A stretch of 49,140 bases of DNA, taken from NCBI GenBank assembly GCA_016293005.1, contig JAEDFA010000005.1, positions 1 through 49,140 on the forward strand, read 5' to 3'. Source of the stretch: Treponema sp. (GTDB taxonomy: Bacteria; Spirochaetota; Spirochaetia; Treponematales; Treponemataceae). Below the pieces are notes generated by a model. The model saw nothing but the letters and a program-made list of their open reading frames with translations. It did not search any database and was not told the DNA's origin. This document shows positions 49,091 through 49,140 of this stretch, one piece after another (position 1 is the first letter of the stretch; each line of letters starts with the position of its first letter). A program made the translations under genes and the position numbers.

Positions 49091-49140
49091 ATTTACCTTC
49101 CTTACCTTTTTCTTACCTAAAATATACAAAATATTAACCA

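Noticed and set aside
1..49140. CRISPR arrays or cas genes
   Set aside because: No regularly spaced repeats and no Cas-like protein were found.

Overview
The window is a stretch of low-GC chromosome that looks like a host-associated Treponema or a close relative in the spirochaetes. This assignment is inferred from gene content and was not tested by a search. The clues are a very long GreA-type protein of about 900 residues, a kind I recall from Borrelia and Treponema, the order rpsP-KH-rimM-trmD-rplS followed by an orphan FlhB-like gene and YraN, and many TPR-rich envelope proteins. A-rich codons are used almost throughout. About two thirds of the genes are on the minus strand.

Layout. 1-164: tail of a broken IS3-type transposase. 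277-4250: oadG-oadA-oadB, the sodium-pumping biotin decarboxylase, in which OadA carries two biotin domains. 4515-5231: an unknown membrane protein. 5284-7446: dapB and lysC (aspartate/lysine pathway), with a hairpin in the lysC leader. 7643-9844: two lipoproteins and a TPR membrane protein. 9858-17833: a sigma-54-type activator, rpsA-cmk, rluB-scpB-scpA, folK and recA. 17955-21500: three linked TPR/envelope genes. 21545-22177: rpe. 22416-26091 (plus strand): a TPR protein and the giant GreA. 26377-28443: an MBL hydrolase, deoC and a 2[4Fe-4S] ferredoxin. 28501-30768: a membrane protein, a LysM/M23 peptidase and a PEGA-like secreted protein, joined by overlapping ends. 30851-30933: a probable small structured RNA with a C-rich loop. 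31011-33955: PBP1A and a mini ParB-like protein. 34001-36290: tyrS, nudC and tRNA-Lys(UUU). 36383-39196: an M16 peptidase pair, one without its metal site. 39378-41880: mmdA-type carboxyltransferase and TatD. 41852-44655: small or poorly known genes, including yraN and an orphan FlhB C-domain. 44674-47036: the rplS-trmD-rimM-khpA-rpsP ribosome operon. 47390-49140: an accessory-looking end with a palindromic repeat element, a DUF4469-like protein, a hairpin-dense intergenic region and an XRE/transmembrane regulator.

How the parts work together. OadGAB and the MmdA-type subunit are the usual pieces of biotin-dependent, Na+-coupled decarboxylation or transcarboxylation of C4 acids or acyl-CoA, though here they lie about 35 kb apart. 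The peptidoglycan genes (M23 peptidase, PBP1A) sit close together near the candidate small RNA. ScpAB, RecA and the ParB-like protein concern the chromosome.

The most interesting signals are: (1) six promoters whose -10 box lies only 6-8 nt before the start codon, with no good ribosome site in between, which predicts leaderless mRNAs; (2) the 30851-30933 RNA, with a 17-nt C-rich loop and a possible antiterminator pairing; (3) the 48442-48697 hairpin cluster, with a plus-strand promoter and terminator opposite a broken small ORF; (4) tandem biotin domains in OadA; (5) a GSFTNA motif replacing GAFTGA in the sigma-54 activator; and (6) a CarD/Tudor-like segment in the giant GreA. All of these come from reading the sequence by eye; no folding, search or alignment program was run.
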